Shown: one piece after another, positions 62,447 through 64,000 of the stretch
How the letters are laid out: the number at the start of each line of letters is the position of its first letter
Position numbering within the stretch: position 1 is the first letter of the stretch
Assembly: GCF_013426915.1 (NCBI RefSeq)
Contig: NZ_AP023182.1
Coordinates: forward strand, 558,001-622,000
Origin: Paraburkholderia sp. PGU19
Lineage (GTDB): Bacteria > Pseudomonadota > Gammaproteobacteria > Burkholderiales > Burkholderiaceae
Reading direction: 5' to 3'
Length of the DNA: 64,000 nt
The notes under the pieces: generated by a model
Told to the model about the DNA's origin: nothing
Database searches by the model: none
Seen by the model: only the letters and a program-made list of their open reading frames with translations
Program-made: the position numbers and the translations under genes

Positions 62447-62888
62447 AGCCGGTGTAGGCGTAGCGCGGATGTTCGGTTGGACGCCGATACTGTCGGCCGG
62501 TGTCCGTAGGTTCGCGCGGGAGCGGACGGTGACGCTAATGTGGCGTGAGGGGGCGCACCGTCGGTCTGAGTCTATGTCGAGTCTCGATTGGTGAACGGCT
62601 GGGTGCGGCCACTTCGGACGTTTGGCGCGCCTGCCAAGACTGTCGACAATCGTCGGGGACACACGTTGAGGCAATGCCCTCCGCTTGACAACAATCTGAT
62701 GGTTTTCCATGAGGCGGCTAAGACTCCATTGAAGCTCTAAAGTGGGCTGTGAAGCGGCACAACGATCCCAGCTTGACGACCCTATCGGTGATACACCCTA
62801 CACCGATCAATCTGAGGGAAGCTGTTTTGGGACCGGCGGACGGATTACAGATGTCGTGCGGACTGCCAGATGTGCCCTTGCGTGCGAA
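62447..62888. other. Intergenic stretch, nothing recognised
   Basis: About 440 bases between two convergent genes. Open frames on both strands show no family signature. No terminator hairpin stands out. Confidence 0.4.
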
Positions 62889-63644
62889 CTATTTATCTAA
62901 TGCTCCGTTCTCAGAGACCCATTTCAGTGTCACCAACCACAAGTCATGTCCGCGGTGCATGAGGCTTTCATTGCTTTGCCGGAGGCGAATAGCACCTGCG
63001 CCTTTGCCCACTTCGTCCATCGTAACAACGCATACTCCGTCTTTCGGAGTCAGATACCAGGTGTGGTAAAAGGTTGGTTGAGTGCCCGGTGCATAGCCGT
63101 ACCAGCCAATACGCGTATTAGGGACGAATTCATGAATCCTGCTTTCGAGCGATAATCCGAAAGTCGTCCATCGGAACACGCTATTTGCGTGCAGAACAGT
63201 TCCTCCGCCACCGACGATGCGTACGTCCTTTGAGTTTGGGTACCATCGCGGCCAATCGCGCGCATCGACGATTTTGCTCCATACGTGTTCGCAGGATGCG
63301 TCAACAACAATCTCATTGTGCGAAAACAGGTCTGCGGTGGAAGGGTCAAAGCCATCCGGCCAGTGAATCTCTTGTGAACGGTTCACTAGATCTGACCGCA
63401 TCGTCCTGATTGCGTCAGGTTGCGACTGAGCATGCGCGGCGTCTTCCTGATCACCCGCATAGCTCGCACCAGATGCGATGGCGAGCCCAAGGGCCAAGCC
63501 CGCAACCAGAACACCTGTATGAGAAAGCCGGGAACGGGGCGTGTGATCGCCTCCCGACGAAACCGGGTCGTCCAGCGTCGGGCCTGATGTACGTACGATT
63601 GAATGTGTTTTCGCGCCAGAAAGACCAATATCCTTGAACGTCAT
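62889..63644 (-). CDS. SRPBCC/polyketide-cyclase-like protein with N-terminal anchor
   Basis: A 251-residue protein from ATG 63644. After a ~40-residue cytoplasmic start, one hydrophobic segment ('GVLVAGLALGLAIASGASYA') acts as a signal anchor. A START-like SRPBCC domain follows ('EIVVDASCEHVWSKIVDARD', 'WPRWYPNSKDVRIVGGG', 'HTWYLTPKDGVCVVTMDEVG'). Such domains bind hydrophobic ligands. The location would be periplasmic or membrane-tethered. The function is unknown. Confidence 0.75.
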   Translation of the reverse strand: MTFKDIGLSGAKTHSIVRTSGPTLDDPVSSGGDHTPRSRLSHTGVLVAGLALGLAIASGASYAGDQEDAAHAQSQPDAIRTMRSDLVNRSQEIHWPDGFDPSTADLFSHNEIVVDASCEHVWSKIVDARDWPRWYPNSKDVRIVGGGGTVLHANSVFRWTTFGLSLESRIHEFVPNTRIGWYGYAPGTQPTFYHTWYLTPKDGVCVVTMDEVGKGAGAIRLRQSNESLMHRGHDLWLVTLKWVSENGALDK

Positions 63645-63858
63645 TTGTGTTTCCAAGTGAATTATACGTAGTGCAAACCAAGAAGGGTTTCTTACTTCTG
63701 GGGTTTGCAAGCGATCCGCCGGTGTAACGCGTTCTGCGACATGGACGGATAGAACAACTTCTCCTCAACTCATCGATAACCGTCAATCGCTTTTTGGGTG
63801 GGGACAGACGGTTAGCAACTGCAGCGAGTCAGCAACTGCAGGCGATGACGCGTCTCCA

Positions 63859-64000
63859 TCAAGCGTCCCACTGAGGCGCGAACGGAGGGGTGACGAAGCG
63901 CTGATCCTTCGGCAACGCGGCAATAGCGTTTCGATCATCGTCGTCAAGCTGGATCTTTGCCGCATCGAGATTCGATTGCTGGCTTTCGCGTCGCTGCGCC
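63859..64000 (-). CDS. Aldo/keto reductase, C-terminal part
   Basis: The minus-strand frame entering from the right window edge reads 'RRESQQSNLDAAKIQLDDDD' and ends 'DQRFVTPPFAPQWDA' with a TGA at 63861-63859. This is the C-terminal end of a 2,5-diketogluconate-reductase-like aldo/keto reductase ('FAPxWD' ending). The catalytic Tyr/Lys/His lie outside the window. It probably is transcribed towards the SRPBCC gene. Confidence 0.7.
   Translation of the reverse strand, partial: AQRRESQQSNLDAAKIQLDDDDRNAIAALPKDQRFVTPPFAPQWDA

Overview
The window is high-GC DNA that looks like a Burkholderiaceae chromosome or large replicon, most like Paraburkholderia or Caballeronia. The evidence is protein family content (MASE1-GGDEF cyclase, caa3 oxidase cluster, Lys/Ala/Pro-rich HU, LysR, IclR and AraC regulators, a Gram-negative porin tail, IS630, IS607 and IS701 elements) and codon use. 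No tRNA, rRNA or CRISPR array was seen. The genus is an inference; only the family-level placement is reasonably supported.

Positions 1-10,350 are mostly ordinary and intact. They hold the tail of a polyamine/iron-type ABC ATPase, a fused two-domain ABC permease, an acyl-CoA synthetase and an IclR regulator. Next come a small catabolic-looking cluster (DUF4863/hydroxylaminobenzoate-lyase-like gene, frameshifted SDR, divergent AraC regulator), then a MarR regulator, an M20 amidohydrolase and a TRIC/UPF0126 membrane protein.

Positions 10,350-56,400 are an accessory region and gene graveyard. Intact genes (second IclR, RtcB RNA ligase, Mth938, GYD, 2OG-Fe(II) oxygenase, a five-gene caa3 cytochrome oxidase operon, DUF2244, YbaK, an alpha/beta hydrolase, a Csp3-like copper-storage protein, FIST, DUF29, an LprI-like protein, HU, an FtrB/FtrC iron-uptake pair behind a good Fur box, TetR, PRC-barrel) lie among many broken ones. 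The broken ones include arsC-like (single nonsense codon), a DUF255 thioredoxin-domain protein, a DUF1269-like protein, Edd, two truncated MBL-fold genes, porin, chromate transporter, SRAP, class-V aminotransferase, TauE and aspartase fragments, and remnants of IS3, IS110 and ISKra4-like elements. A MASE1-GGDEF diguanylate cyclase gene is broken twice: an intact IS630 with TA target duplication and an IS607-type tnpA/tnpB element both lie inside it.

Positions 56,400-64,000 hold an MFS transporter, a LysR regulator and an aspartase/fumarase-superfamily lyase in one direction. A YbaK/ProX deacylase gene follows, split by an IS701 element exactly after its start codon. An SRPBCC-domain protein and the C-terminus of an aldo/keto reductase, both on the minus strand, end the window.

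I found no obvious new multi-gene defence or biosynthetic system. The most unusual items are the double IS hit in the cyclase gene, the IS701 insertion at codon 2, the passenger ORF inside the IS630 element, a family of unknown function present as one full and one truncated copy, and a 54-bp near-perfect palindrome upstream of the oxidase operon. Several lesions are single-base indels, so some pseudogenes could be sequencing errors.
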